A stretch of 5,807 bases of DNA from an uncultured Devosia sp. (GTDB lineage: Bacteria > Pseudomonadota > Alphaproteobacteria > Rhizobiales > Devosiaceae): contig CAMLOA010000148.1 in the NCBI GenBank assembly GCA_946481445.1, positions 1 through 5,807 on the forward strand, given 5' to 3'. Positions 1 through 5,807 of this stretch are shown one piece after another (position 1 is the stretch's first letter; each line of letters opens with the position of its first letter). Below the pieces are notes generated by a model that worked only from the letters and a program-made list of their open reading frames with translations, was not told the DNA's origin and did no database searches. Both the position numbers and the translations under genes were made by a program.

Positions 1-1095
1 CCGGCCCCAGAGGATCTGCTGGCGGGCCAACTGGCCAGCGCGAGCCGAGGGGCTTTCGAGGGACATCAGGAGCCCGGCCCGGATCTGGTTGCGCACCCGC
101 ACCACTTCCTCGTCGGTAATGGTCTCGGTCGCCCGCTTGAGTTCGTCGAGCACCACGGGCACCAGGTCGGAGACTTCCTCTTCGCCGGTTGCCGCCGCCA
201 CGCCGAACACGCCGCTATCGGCAAAGGCCCAGTGGAACGAATAGACCGAATAGCAGAGGCCGCGCTTCTCGCGCACCTCCTGGAACAGGCGCGAGCTCAT
301 GCCGCCGCCCAGGATGGATGCCAGCACCTGCGCGGCGTAGAAGCCGTCCGAATTATAGGCGCGGCCCTCGAAGCCAAGGACGATATGGGCCTGCTCGTGG
401 TCGGAAACCAGCCGCTCCTCGCCGCCCTGGTACTCGGCTCTTTGCGGGGCAGGCGCGCCATTGGGCTTGAGCGTGGCGAAGCGCTCGGCGGCCACTTCCA
501 CCAAGCCCTCATGGTCCACATTGCCGGCCGCGGCGATCACCATGTGGTCGCCCACATAGTTGCGGCTCATGTATTTGCGGATCATGTCCGGGTTGAAGTC
601 GCGAACCGAATCCACCGTCCCCAAAATGGTGCGGCCAATCGGCTGGGTGGGAAAGGCAGCCTGCTGGAACAGATCGAAGACATGGTCGTCCGGATTGTCG
701 CGCGCGGCGCCGATCTCCTGGACGATGACATGTTTCTCGCGCGTCAGCTCGTCGTCCTCGAACAGCGAATTCTGCAGGATGTCGCTGAGGATGTCGGCGG
801 CCAGCACCACGTCGTCCTTGAGCACGCGGGCGAAATAGCCGGTATGTTCGATCGAGGTTGCCGCATTGAGGTCGCCGCCCACATTCTCGATGGCTTCGGC
901 GATTTGCAACGAATTGCGTGTCTTGGTGCCCTTGAAGGCCATGTGTTCGAGCAGGTGCGAGATGCCGTGCTCGGCCTTGCGCTCGCTGCGCGCCCCCGCC
1001 TTGACCCAGACCCCCAGCGAGGCACTTTCAAGGTGCGGCATGTCGTCGGTCAGCACCACCATGCCATTGGCCAGGGTCGTCGATTGTACGCTCAC
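1..1095 (-). CDS. M16 family zinc metallopeptidase, mitochondrial processing peptidase beta-like (3' end cut by window edge)
   Basis: Translating this strand from a GTG at 1095-1093 gives 365 residues with no stop before the window edge. Family members are usually about 420-430 residues, so only the C-terminal tail is missing. The inverted zinc motif HLLEH is at residues 47-51, and the expected distal zinc ligand Glu lies 76 residues later at 127 (in VIVQEI). Other family blocks are ENVGGDLNAATS (70-81), QPIGRTILGT (151-160), the glycine-rich loop LGGGMSSRLF (262-270) and REKRGLCYSVY (275-285), whose Arg/Tyr pair aligns with the substrate-binding residues of the second domain. The visible part thus carries both the catalytic and the glycine-rich domain, as in single-chain bacterial enzymes related to the mitochondrial processing peptidase. 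I see no signal peptide, so it is probably cytoplasmic. Substrates are unknown. GTG is preferred as start because AGGAGG sits 8 bases upstream and the product begins VSVQSTTLANG, typical for the family. It follows thrC by 56 bases. Confidence 0.95.
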   Translation of the reverse strand, partial: MSVQSTTLANGMVVLTDDMPHLESASLGVWVKAGARSERKAEHGISHLLEHMAFKGTKTRNSLQIAEAIENVGGDLNAATSIEHTGYFARVLKDDVVLAADILSDILQNSLFEDDELTREKHVIVQEIGAARDNPDDHVFDLFQQAAFPTQPIGRTILGTVDSVRDFNPDMIRKYMSRNYVGDHMVIAAAGNVDHEGLVEVAAERFATLKPNGAPAPQRAEYQGGEERLVSDHEQAHIVLGFEGRAYNSDGFYAAQVLASILGGGMSSRLFQEVREKRGLCYSVYSFHWAFADSGVFGVAAATGEEEVSDLVPVVLDELKRATETITDEEVVRVRNQIRAGLLMSLESPSARAGQLARQQILWGR

Positions 1096-1103
1096 GCGGT
1101 CGT

Positions 1104-1110
1104 CCTCCTC
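1104..1110 (-). promoter_or_regulatory. Ribosome binding site that fixes the GTG start of the M16 peptidase
   Basis: On the minus strand this reads GAGGAGG, a near-perfect Shine-Dalgarno sequence. The spacer to the GTG at 1095-1093 is 8 bases. It is the strongest ribosome binding site in the window. It supports the GTG over the in-frame ATG at codon 12 (the Met in LANGM), which would delete the conserved N-terminal strand. Confidence 0.85.
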
Positions 1111-1111
1111 G

Positions 1112-1137
1112 GGCCGACGGTGGAGCGACCACCGGCC
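1112..1137 (-). other. Possible hairpin in the thrC / M16 peptidase gap
   Basis: In the 56-base gap the minus strand reads GGCCGGTGG, a TCGCT loop, then CCACC, a 3-base bulge (GTC) and GGCC. This makes about 9 base pairs. No T-run follows; instead the ribosome binding site of the protease gene begins 1 base later. It is therefore not a convincing terminator. It could be a weak structure near the ribosome binding site or simply chance in GC-rich DNA. Confidence 0.25.
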
Positions 1138-1151
1138 AGCTCGTTCCGTCG

Positions 1152-2546
1152 TCAGGCGGCGCGCGTACGCGCCGAGATGAAGTTTTCGACCGCCTGCTGG
1201 TCGTTGGCAAGAACGCTCAGGCGCTCCTGCCTTCCATAGAGGTCGGCAAGCCAGGCCGGCAGGTGCGGATCGATGCCGCTGGCGGCCTGCACAGCCGCCG
1301 GGAACTTGGCCGGATGCGCCGTGGCCAGCGTGATCATCGGCGTCGCCGCGTGCGGCTGTTGTCGGGCGACATGCACGCCGACGGCCGTGTGCGGATCGAG
1401 CAGGTAACCCGAGCGCTGGTGCGCATCGGCAATGGTGGCGCTGGTCTCGGCCTCGCCGGTCGTGCCCGCGGCAAAGTCGCGGCGGATGCTGGCAATGGCC
1501 GCCTCCGGCAGGGCGAAGCCGCCCGATTGCTTGAGCCCGTCCATCATGCGAACCACGGCCCCGGCATCGCGGCCGGCACTTTCGAACAACAGCCGCTCGA
1601 AATTGGACGAGATCTGGATGTCCATGGACGGGCTGATGGTTGGCACGACCCCGTCCATCTCGTAGCGGCCCGTATCGATGGTCCGGCGCAGGATGTCGTT
1701 GGCATTGGTGGCCACGACCAGCCGCTCGATCGGCAGGCCCATCATCTTGGCGCAGTAGCCGGCGAAGATGTCGTCGAAATTGCCGGTCGGCACGGTGAAG
1801 CTCACCTTGCGATGCGGCGCCCCCAGCGAAACGGCGGAGGTGAAGTAGTAGACGATCTGCGCGACGATCCGGCCCCAGTTGATGGAGTTCACCCCGGAGA
1901 GCCGCACGGAATCGCGGAACCGGTGGTTGTTGAACATCGCCTTGACGATGTTCTGGCAGTCGTCGAACGTCCCCTCGAGCGCAATGTTGTGGACATTGGC
2001 GTCCAGTACCGTCGTCATCTGCAGGCGCTGGACCGGCGAGGTCCGGCCCTGCGGATGCAGGATGAAGATGTCGGTGGTGTCGCGCCCGCGGAAGGCCTCG
2101 ATGGCGGCCGATCCCGTATCGCCGGACGTAGCCCCGACTATGGTTGCCCTGAGCCCCCGCTCGGCCAGGACATGATCCATGACGCGGCTGAGGAACTGCA
2201 TGGCCACGTCCTTGAAGGCCAGGGTCGGGCCGTGGAACAGTTCCAGCACGAAATGATTGGGCTCGAGCTCCACCAGCGGCGTCACCGACGGATGCCGGAA
2301 TACCGCATAGGCCTCGTCGACAATGCCCTTCAAGCGCGCCGCAGGAATTTCGTCGCCGGTGAAGCGGCTGATGATGGCATAGGCCACATCGGCATAGGGC
2401 CTGCCGGCAAAGCCGGCTATTTCGGCGGCATCGAGCTGCGGCCAGGTCTGGGGCACATAGAGCCCGCCATCGCTGGCCAGCCCCGCCAGGACCGCGTCAG
2501 AGAAGCCGAGTACCGGCGCCTGGCCGCGGGTCGATACGAATTTCAT
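1152..2546 (-). CDS. thrC: Threonine synthase (ThrC), PLP-dependent
   Basis: This 464-residue protein matches the usual length of the long bacterial threonine synthases. The enzyme converts O-phospho-L-homoserine and water to L-threonine and phosphate in the cytoplasm, the last step of threonine synthesis. The N-terminus MKFVSTRG is diagnostic, followed by GLASDGGLYVP (22-32). The PLP-binding lysine is K112 in HGPTLAFKDVAMQFL. GATSGDTGSAA (138-148) and PTGNFDDIFAGY (253-264) are the conserved phosphate- and cofactor-binding loops of fold-type II enzymes. The ATG is chosen because it gives the canonical N-terminus, although no clear Shine-Dalgarno sequence precedes it. It lies 69 bases after the SURF1 gene and 56 before the protease gene. 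The homoserine kinase and homoserine dehydrogenase genes are not in the window. The protein is intact, with no sign of frameshift. Confidence 0.97.
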   Translation of the reverse strand: MKFVSTRGQAPVLGFSDAVLAGLASDGGLYVPQTWPQLDAAEIAGFAGRPYADVAYAIISRFTGDEIPAARLKGIVDEAYAVFRHPSVTPLVELEPNHFVLELFHGPTLAFKDVAMQFLSRVMDHVLAERGLRATIVGATSGDTGSAAIEAFRGRDTTDIFILHPQGRTSPVQRLQMTTVLDANVHNIALEGTFDDCQNIVKAMFNNHRFRDSVRLSGVNSINWGRIVAQIVYYFTSAVSLGAPHRKVSFTVPTGNFDDIFAGYCAKMMGLPIERLVVATNANDILRRTIDTGRYEMDGVVPTISPSMDIQISSNFERLLFESAGRDAGAVVRMMDGLKQSGGFALPEAAIASIRRDFAAGTTGEAETSATIADAHQRSGYLLDPHTAVGVHVARQQPHAATPMITLATAHPAKFPAAVQAASGIDPHLPAWLADLYGRQERLSVLANDQQAVENFISARTRAA

Positions 2547-2591
2547 GGGATGATTGCGCTCATTTGAATTGCTGCAAACTAGTCAAGCCGG

Positions 2592-2611
2592 GCCGTAACC
2601 GCAAGTACGGC
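2592..2611 (-). other. Short inverted repeat in the SURF1 / thrC gap
   Basis: GCCGTA and TACGGC form a 6-bp stem around an 8-base loop, starting 4 bases after the SURF1 stop codon (TAG at 2618-2616). On the minus strand it is followed by CCGGCTTGACTAGTTT, without a clean T-run. It is too short and weakly tailed to call a terminator with confidence. It is recorded because it sits where oxidase-assembly transcription would be expected to end. Confidence 0.25.
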
Positions 2612-2615
2612 GAGC

Positions 2616-3377
2616 CTAGTCCTTGCCCGCCGCCCGCTGGCGCCAGAGCCAGAAGCCCAGCATCACCACCGCAACGATGGCAAAGCCGTACCAGGTATAG
2701 GCATAGCCCAGGTGGTTGTTGGGAAACTCCACCACCGTTTCGCCACCCTGGGGGAGTTCCCCCGCCTCGCCTGCCGGCAGGTCGACATAGAAGGGCGCGA
2801 AGGGCGCCAGCGCCGGGTCGACCAGTCCGGCCAGACGCGCGGGATCGCGCACCCACTCGATGCGATTGGAGGTGTCCGCGCTGGGGGTCATCATCCCGGC
2901 GCGCTCGCCCGGCCGGAACAGGCCGGTGATCGACACCAGGTCCGCGCCGCTGTCGCCATCGGTGACCGCAGCTTCCTGATAGGCCTCCGGCACGAATCCG
3001 CGGTTGACGAAGACAGTACCGCCCTCGCTCAGCACGAAGGGCGTCATCACCCAATAGCCGGGGCCGGACGCGGCGCCCTGAGCATTGGCGAGGCTGGTGA
3101 ACACGGTCACCGTCTGGCTGTAGCGGAACGAACCGGTCAGGGTCACCGGCTGATACGCAAGTGCATCGAGATCAAGTCCAGCCCATTCGGAGGCCCGGGG
3201 CGCAGCCACCGGCTCGGCGGTGAGCCGTGCATCCACCGCAGCGATCAGCGCTTCCTTCTCGGCCAGCCGCTGCATCTGCCAGTTGCCAAGCCAGGCGCAG
3301 GTGGCGGCCAGCGCCAGCATCAGCCCGGCAAACAGCCAGGTCATTACCGGTCCGGGCCGCTTCGCGCTGGGCGTCAT
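2616..3377 (-). CDS. SURF1 family cytochrome c oxidase assembly protein
   Basis: This 253-residue inner-membrane protein has the SURF1 layout: one N-terminal membrane helix (about 12-31), a large periplasmic domain, and a C-terminal helix (about 229-246). Signature motifs are LGNWQMQRLAEKEALI (30-45), GPGYWVMTPF (105-114), VFVNRGFVP (122-130) and NNHLGYAYTWYGFA (220-233) just before the last helix. Bacterial SURF1 proteins bind heme a and help place it, mainly at the a3 site, in subunit I of aa3-type oxidases. The start codon overlaps the stop of the DUF983 gene as ATGA (3377-3374). GAGGG lies 6 bases upstream, so translation is probably coupled. A second Met at residue 12 is a possible alternative start, but it would remove the short basic N-terminal stretch. 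The gene appears intact and ends the oxidase-assembly block. Confidence 0.95.
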   Translation of the reverse strand: MTPSAKRPGPVMTWLFAGLMLALAATCAWLGNWQMQRLAEKEALIAAVDARLTAEPVAAPRASEWAGLDLDALAYQPVTLTGSFRYSQTVTVFTSLANAQGAASGPGYWVMTPFVLSEGGTVFVNRGFVPEAYQEAAVTDGDSGADLVSITGLFRPGERAGMMTPSADTSNRIEWVRDPARLAGLVDPALAPFAPFYVDLPAGEAGELPQGGETVVEFPNNHLGYAYTWYGFAIVAVVMLGFWLWRQRAAGKD

Positions 3378-3727
3378 TGATGGCCCTCATGGGCATCGTG
3401 GCGGTACTGCAGGGCCACCAGCACGCCCTTGAACGGCGGCAGCAGGGCCAGCGACAGCAACACGGTTGTCGGGATCCACAGCAGCAGGTGCACCAGGGGC
3501 GGCGGATTGAACATTGCTCCCACGGCCAGGGCGAGGATCACGACGACAGGTGCCACCAGGAAGATGACGAAGATGGCCGGCCCGTCGCCGCTGTCGGCGA
3601 ATTTGAGATCGAGCCCACAGGAGGTACAGGCCGGCGCCACCTTGAGGTAGCCGGCGAACAGCTTGCCCTGGCCGCAGCGCGGGCAGCGGCAGGTGAGGCC
3701 GGCAACGAAGGGGGAAGGCTGCGCCAT
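3374..3727 (-). CDS. DUF983 family zinc-ribbon membrane protein
   Basis: This 117-residue protein matches DUF983 by pattern. Residues 13-37 hold a putative zinc ribbon with CPRCG (C15, C18) and CTSCG (C34, C37), plus an extra C13. The conserved DSGDGPAIFVIFL block follows (45-57), then two membrane helices (about 51-71 and 78-98) and a basic/His-rich tail ending RHDAHEGHQ. The family has no established biochemical role that I know of. It is commonly found beside cox3 and SURF1 in alphaproteobacteria, so a part in oxidase assembly or metal handling is inferred from position. The ATG at 3727-3725 has GGAG 6 bases upstream and gives the usual family N-terminus. A longer reading upstream through the intergenic hairpin is not plausible. 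Its stop overlaps the SURF1 start by 4 bases. Confidence 0.92.
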   Translation of the reverse strand: MAQPSPFVAGLTCRCPRCGQGKLFAGYLKVAPACTSCGLDLKFADSGDGPAIFVIFLVAPVVVILALAVGAMFNPPPLVHLLLWIPTTVLLSLALLPPFKGVLVALQYRHDAHEGHQ

Positions 3728-3733
3728 CAAGGG

Positions 3734-3737
3734 CTCC
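3734..3737 (-). promoter_or_regulatory. Ribosome binding site of the DUF983 gene
   Basis: GGAG on the minus strand lies 6 bases before the ATG at 3727-3725. It sits just downstream of the intergenic hairpin. It supports this start over the open reading frame that continues upstream to 3901. Confidence 0.65.
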
Positions 3738-3745
3738 AAACAATT

Positions 3746-3772
3746 CGGGGCGCAGCTTGCGGCTGCGCCCCG
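3746..3772 (-). terminator. Perfect 11-bp hairpin between ctaE and the DUF983 gene: possible weak terminator or mRNA stabiliser
   Basis: CGGGGCGCAGC (3746-3756) and GCTGCGCCCCG (3762-3772) are exact inverted repeats around a 5-base loop. The structure is very GC-rich and should be stable in RNA. On the minus strand the stem is followed by AATTGTTTGG, a broken T-run. It lies 20-46 bases past the ctaE stop, the usual place for an intrinsic terminator. Because the next gene is in the same pathway and begins 19 bases later, partial termination, or 3'-end protection of the ctaE message, seems more likely than a full stop. Confidence 0.5.
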
Positions 3773-3791
3773 TGCGTATCGGCGGGGTATG

Positions 3792-4634
3792 CTAGTGGCT
3801 GAGGGCCACGCCCCAGCTGCCCCAGACATAGATGGATGCGAACAGGAACAGCCAGACCACGTCCACGAAATGCCAGTACCAGGCGGCAAATTCGAAGCCA
3901 AGGTGACGCTCGGGCGTGAAGTGGCCGCGTTCCGCGCGGATCAGGCAGACGAGCAGGAAGATGGTGCCGATCAGCACGTGGAAGCCATGGAAGCCGGTCG
4001 CCATGAAGAAGGTGGCGCCATACATGGTGGCTTCCGGGCCGCCGAAGAGGAAACCGGCATGGGTGTATTCGAGGAACTGCACATAGGAGAACAGCACGCC
4101 CAGCGCCACGGTCAGCACCAGGCCCCAGCGCAGGCCCTGGCGGTCGCCCTCGAGCAACGCATGGTGCGCCCAGGTGACGGTGGTGCCCGAGGTCAGAAGG
4201 ATCAGCGTGTTGAACAGCGGCAGGTGGAAGGGGTCGAACAGTTCCACGCCGGTCGGCGGCCAATGCCCGCCGGTGGCGGCGACGCGGGCATACTGCTCCA
4301 CATCGTCGACGCGGAAGAAGCCGTCGAAATAGCCCCAGAACCAGGCCACGAAGAACATGACTTCCGAGGCGATGAACAGCATCATGCCATAGCGGTGATG
4401 CATCTGCACGACCGGGGTGTGATAGCCTTCATCGGCTTCCTTGATGACGTCGCTCCACCAGGCGAACATGGTGTAGAGCACGCCGGCCAGGCCGATGAAG
4501 AAGACCCACGGGGTCCAGTTGTGCATCCAGAACACCGCGCCGATCGCCAGGATCAGCACTGCGGCGGACATGACGAACGGCCACGGGCTCGGTTCGACCA
4601 TATGGTAGTCGTGGTTCTTGGCTATGCCGGCCAT
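3792..4634 (-). CDS. ctaE: Cytochrome c oxidase subunit III
   Basis: This 280-residue integral membrane protein is a full-length subunit III with about seven predicted helices. It is a structural subunit of the aa3-type oxidase in the inner membrane. It has no redox centres but stabilises the active site and affects proton uptake in subunit I. Family signatures are HDYHMVEPSPWP (8-19), FIASEVMFFVAWFWGYF (87-103) with the conserved membrane glutamate E91, LTSGTTVTWAHHAL (147-160), ATGFHGFHVLIGT (212-224) and WYWHFVDVVWLFLF (252-265). The N-terminus is the canonical form for this family. ATG at 4634-4632 is 2 bases after the ctaG stop (TGA CC ATG), and a GGGGGAAG element inside the end of ctaG provides the ribosome binding site. 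Subunits I and II are not in the window and probably lie upstream, past the right edge. Confidence 0.98.
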   Translation of the reverse strand: MAGIAKNHDYHMVEPSPWPFVMSAAVLILAIGAVFWMHNWTPWVFFIGLAGVLYTMFAWWSDVIKEADEGYHTPVVQMHHRYGMMLFIASEVMFFVAWFWGYFDGFFRVDDVEQYARVAATGGHWPPTGVELFDPFHLPLFNTLILLTSGTTVTWAHHALLEGDRQGLRWGLVLTVALGVLFSYVQFLEYTHAGFLFGGPEATMYGATFFMATGFHGFHVLIGTIFLLVCLIRAERGHFTPERHLGFEFAAWYWHFVDVVWLFLFASIYVWGSWGVALSH

Positions 4635-4636
4635 GG

Positions 4637-5203
4637 TCAGCTTCCCCCGTTGTCTGAAGCGTAGAAGGTATAGGAGAGAGTGATCTCTCGGATGGTGTCG
4701 AGCTCTTGGTTCTGGTCGAGCTCGGGATCGACGAAGAACACGATCGGCATGTCCACGGTCTCGCCGGGCTGCAGCGTCTGCTCGGTGAAGCAGAAGCATT
4801 CGATCTTGTTGAAATAGACGCCGGCCCGCTCGGGCGTGACGTTGAAGATGGCGGTGCCGGTTACCGGCTTGTCCGAATAGTTGGTGGCCACGTAGTTGAC
4901 CGTGTCGACCTTGCCGATGCTGTCGGTAATGGTCGGGGCGGCCGTCACGGTCCAGGCCAGGTCATTGGAGACATTGGCGTCGAAGCGCACCGTCATCTGC
5001 CGCGCAATAGCGCCCTTGGGGGCGTCCCCGGCCACCTGGGTCGTACCGCCAAAGCCGGTGATCTGGCAGAACAGCTGGTAGAGCGGAACCGATGCATAGG
5101 CCAGCCCGACCATGCCCATGGCGACGACGAGGCCGCCCAGGGCCACGCGCTTGTTGCGGCGGGCCAGTGCGGTATCGGCCTGCGGGTGGCTCAGCTCTGC
5201 CAT
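4637..5203 (-). CDS. ctaG: Cytochrome c oxidase assembly protein CtaG / Cox11, copper chaperone for Cu(B)
   Basis: This 188-residue protein is the Cox11-type CtaG, not the unrelated multi-pass protein also called CtaG in Gram-positives. It delivers copper to the Cu(B) site of oxidase subunit I from the periplasmic side. A short cytoplasmic N-terminus leads into one membrane helix (about 19-37), then YASVPLYQLFCQITGFGGT (36-54) with conserved C46. The beta-sandwich domain contains FNVTP (120-124) and the copper-binding CFCF motif (C136, C138 in KIECFCFTEQTL). DMPIVFFVDP (151-160) and ITLSYTFY (174-181) complete the family pattern. The ATG at 5203-5201 overlaps the stop of the preceding small gene by one base (TGATG), and no strong Shine-Dalgarno sequence is visible, so translation probably depends on re-initiation. 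An in-frame reading extends upstream to 5410, but that part is a shadow of the neighbouring genes. Confidence 0.97.
   Translation of the reverse strand: MAELSHPQADTALARRNKRVALGGLVVAMGMVGLAYASVPLYQLFCQITGFGGTTQVAGDAPKGAIARQMTVRFDANVSNDLAWTVTAAPTITDSIGKVDTVNYVATNYSDKPVTGTAIFNVTPERAGVYFNKIECFCFTEQTLQPGETVDMPIVFFVDPELDQNQELDTIREITLSYTFYASDNGGS
4641..4648 (-). promoter_or_regulatory. Ribosome binding site of ctaE inside the ctaG 3' end
   Basis: The minus strand reads GGGGGAAG here, encoding the last Gly-Gly-Ser region of CtaG. It ends 6 bases before the ctaE ATG. The purine-rich run is a plausible Shine-Dalgarno sequence and supports the ATG at 4634 rather than any upstream start. Confidence 0.55.
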
Positions 5204-5385
5204 CACAGCGCCCGGTCGAACAGGGCCGGCCCCATCTTGACGATGGTCAGCGTGTAGAAGGTCAGGGCAAACAGCAGCAGGGCCAGCCCGAGCGCAATGG
5301 ACCGGCGGCGGCGCAGCTTGGCGCGCGCGGCGGCGGCCTCCGGCGTCTCCGGTTCGATGCTGCGGATTTCGTCGGGCGCGCTCAT
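5203..5385 (-). CDS. CoxF-like small membrane protein of the oxidase assembly cluster
   Basis: This is a 60-residue protein with an acidic and alanine-rich N-terminus (1-21), a basic stretch (KLRRRR, 23-28) and a single membrane helix (about 29-47). It closes with a short tail, [14 protein letters not shown] (47-60). The basic-then-hydrophobic order predicts an N-in, C-out topology. The TIVK-x-GP sequence after the helix resembles the small proteins annotated CoxF between ctaB and ctaG in rhizobia and relatives. Their molecular role is not well defined, so assembly of the oxidase is inferred from position. The ATG at 5385-5383 overlaps the ctaB stop by 4 bases (ATGA), and the TGA shares one base with the ctaG ATG. 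This nesting, plus the family-like sequence, supports this start over the in-frame extension upstream inside ctaB. Only a weak GGAG lies close to the start. Confidence 0.85.
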   Translation of the reverse strand: MSAPDEIRSIEPETPEAAAARAKLRRRRSIALGLALLLFALTFYTLTIVKMGPALFDRAL

Positions 5386-5807
5386 GCTCCGAACATCCCG
5401 AACCGTGCAAGCAGGCTGTCGCTCATCAGGGCGAGAAACACGATGAACAGGTAGCTCAGCGAATAGGTGAACAGCACGCGGGCCGAGCGGCGCATCGCCA
5501 CGTCGTCGCCCGTTCGCAGCAACCGGAAGGCCAGCACAAGGAAAGACGCGCCGGTGATCACGGCGACCACGCCATAGACCGGGCCGGCAAAGCCCAGCCA
5601 CACCGGCAGCAGGGCCGAGGCGGCCAGCAGCACGGCATAGGCAAAGATCTGCCGCTTGGTGGATTCATTGCCCGCCACATTGGGCATCATGGGCACGCCG
5701 GCCGCGCCATAGTCGGACTGCTTGTAGAGCGCCAGCGCCCAGAAATGGGGCGGCGTCCACAGGAAGATGATGAGGAAGAGTACCACGCTCTCGAGGCTGA
5801 TCGTGCC
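5382..5807 (-). CDS. ctaB: Protoheme IX farnesyltransferase (heme O synthase) CtaB, C-terminal part
   Basis: The gene runs off the right edge. The 141 visible residues are the C-terminal portion, a little under half of the usual length of about 300. CtaB is a UbiA-superfamily membrane enzyme that transfers farnesyl from farnesyl diphosphate to protoheme to give heme O, the precursor of heme A. The fragment begins [20 protein letters not shown] and contains the hallmark [11 protein letters not shown] (17-27). It then has the second conserved polar motif [15 protein letters not shown] (28-42) with D32, and [11 protein letters not shown] (47-57). About four hydrophobic membrane segments can be seen. 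The reading frame is open to the window edge; the GTG at 5786-5784 is internal, because family sequence continues upstream of it. The stop overlaps the next start as ATGA. Confidence 0.96.
   Translation of the reverse strand, partial: GTISLESVVLFLIIFLWTPPHFWALALYKQSDYGAAGVPMMPNVAGNESTKRQIFAYAVLLAASALLPVWLGFAGPVYGVVAVITGASFLVLAFRLLRTGDDVAMRRSARVLFTYSLSYLFIVFLALMSDSLLARFGMFGA

Noticed and set aside
232..1239. 335-codon open frame on the plus strand, opposite the M16 peptidase
   Set aside because: Antisense shadow of a well-supported protease gene; composition is low in diversity and shows no family motifs.
1263..2567. 434-codon open frame on the plus strand, opposite thrC
   Set aside because: It is fully antisense to a gene with clear family motifs. 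The product is rich in Arg, Gly, His and Asp with no recognisable domain, as expected from the mirror frame of GC-rich codons.
2558..2586. Sigma70-type promoter for thrC (TTGACT at 2586-2581)
   Set aside because: The -35-like hexamer is good, but the sequence 17 bases on is ATGAGC, not a -10 box, and neighbouring spacings are no better. Not strong enough to list as a promoter.
2712..3380. 222-codon open frame on the plus strand, opposite SURF1
   Set aside because: Covers almost exactly the SURF1 gene in reverse and lacks any recognisable motif; a GC-driven shadow.
3663..4664. 333-codon open frame on the plus strand, opposite ctaE
   Set aside because: Antisense to ctaE. The Glu/His/Gln/Gly-rich product reflects the complement of membrane-protein codons and has no domain I recognise.
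5204..5601. 132-codon reading of the CoxF-like gene starting inside ctaB
   Set aside because: The upstream 72 codons overlap conserved ctaB sequence in another frame and look like arginine-rich shadow sequence. The ATG at 5385 gives the family-like 60-residue protein and the ATGA overlap.

Overview
The window is GC-rich, and every gene I can support lies on the minus strand, so transcription runs from right to left. Gene content and order suggest an alphaproteobacterium, most likely order Hyphomicrobiales (a Devosia-like organism would fit, but that is an impression, not a search result). The main clue is the aa3-type cytochrome c oxidase cluster in the order ctaB, small CoxF-like gene, ctaG (cox11), ctaE (cox3), DUF983 gene, SURF1. 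A threonine synthase gene and a mitochondrial-processing-peptidase-like M16 protease gene follow it.

Layout in transcription order: (1) 5807-5382, the 3' part of ctaB (heme O synthase), cut by the right edge. (2) 5385-5203, a 60-residue single-pass membrane protein of the CoxF type. (3) 5203-4637, ctaG, the periplasmic copper chaperone for the Cu(B) site. (4) 4634-3792, ctaE, oxidase subunit III. (5) 3791-3728, a 64-base gap holding a perfect 11-bp hairpin. (6) 3727-3374, a DUF983 zinc-ribbon membrane protein. (7) 3377-2616, SURF1, an oxidase assembly factor linked to heme a. (8) 2615-2547, a 69-base gap. (9) 2546-1152, thrC. (10) 1151-1096, a 56-base gap. (11) 1095-1, an M16 zinc protease starting at GTG and cut by the left edge. 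No stretch over 300 bases lacks a gene.

The first six genes serve one process. CtaB makes heme O, the precursor of heme A. CtaG delivers copper to subunit I, SURF1 supports heme a3 insertion, CtaE is a structural subunit, and the CoxF-like and DUF983 proteins are probable accessory factors. Their tight packing (a 4-base overlap, a 1-base overlap, a 2-base gap, then after the hairpin gap another 4-base overlap) points to co-transcription with translational coupling. thrC and the protease gene do unrelated work: threonine biosynthesis and peptide or precursor processing. They may be a separate transcription unit.

I found no mobile element, CRISPR array, tRNA, rRNA or phage gene. This looks like an ordinary, conserved chromosomal region and I see no previously undescribed system. 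The less understood parts are the DUF983 protein, the CoxF-like protein and the hairpin between ctaE and the DUF983 gene.
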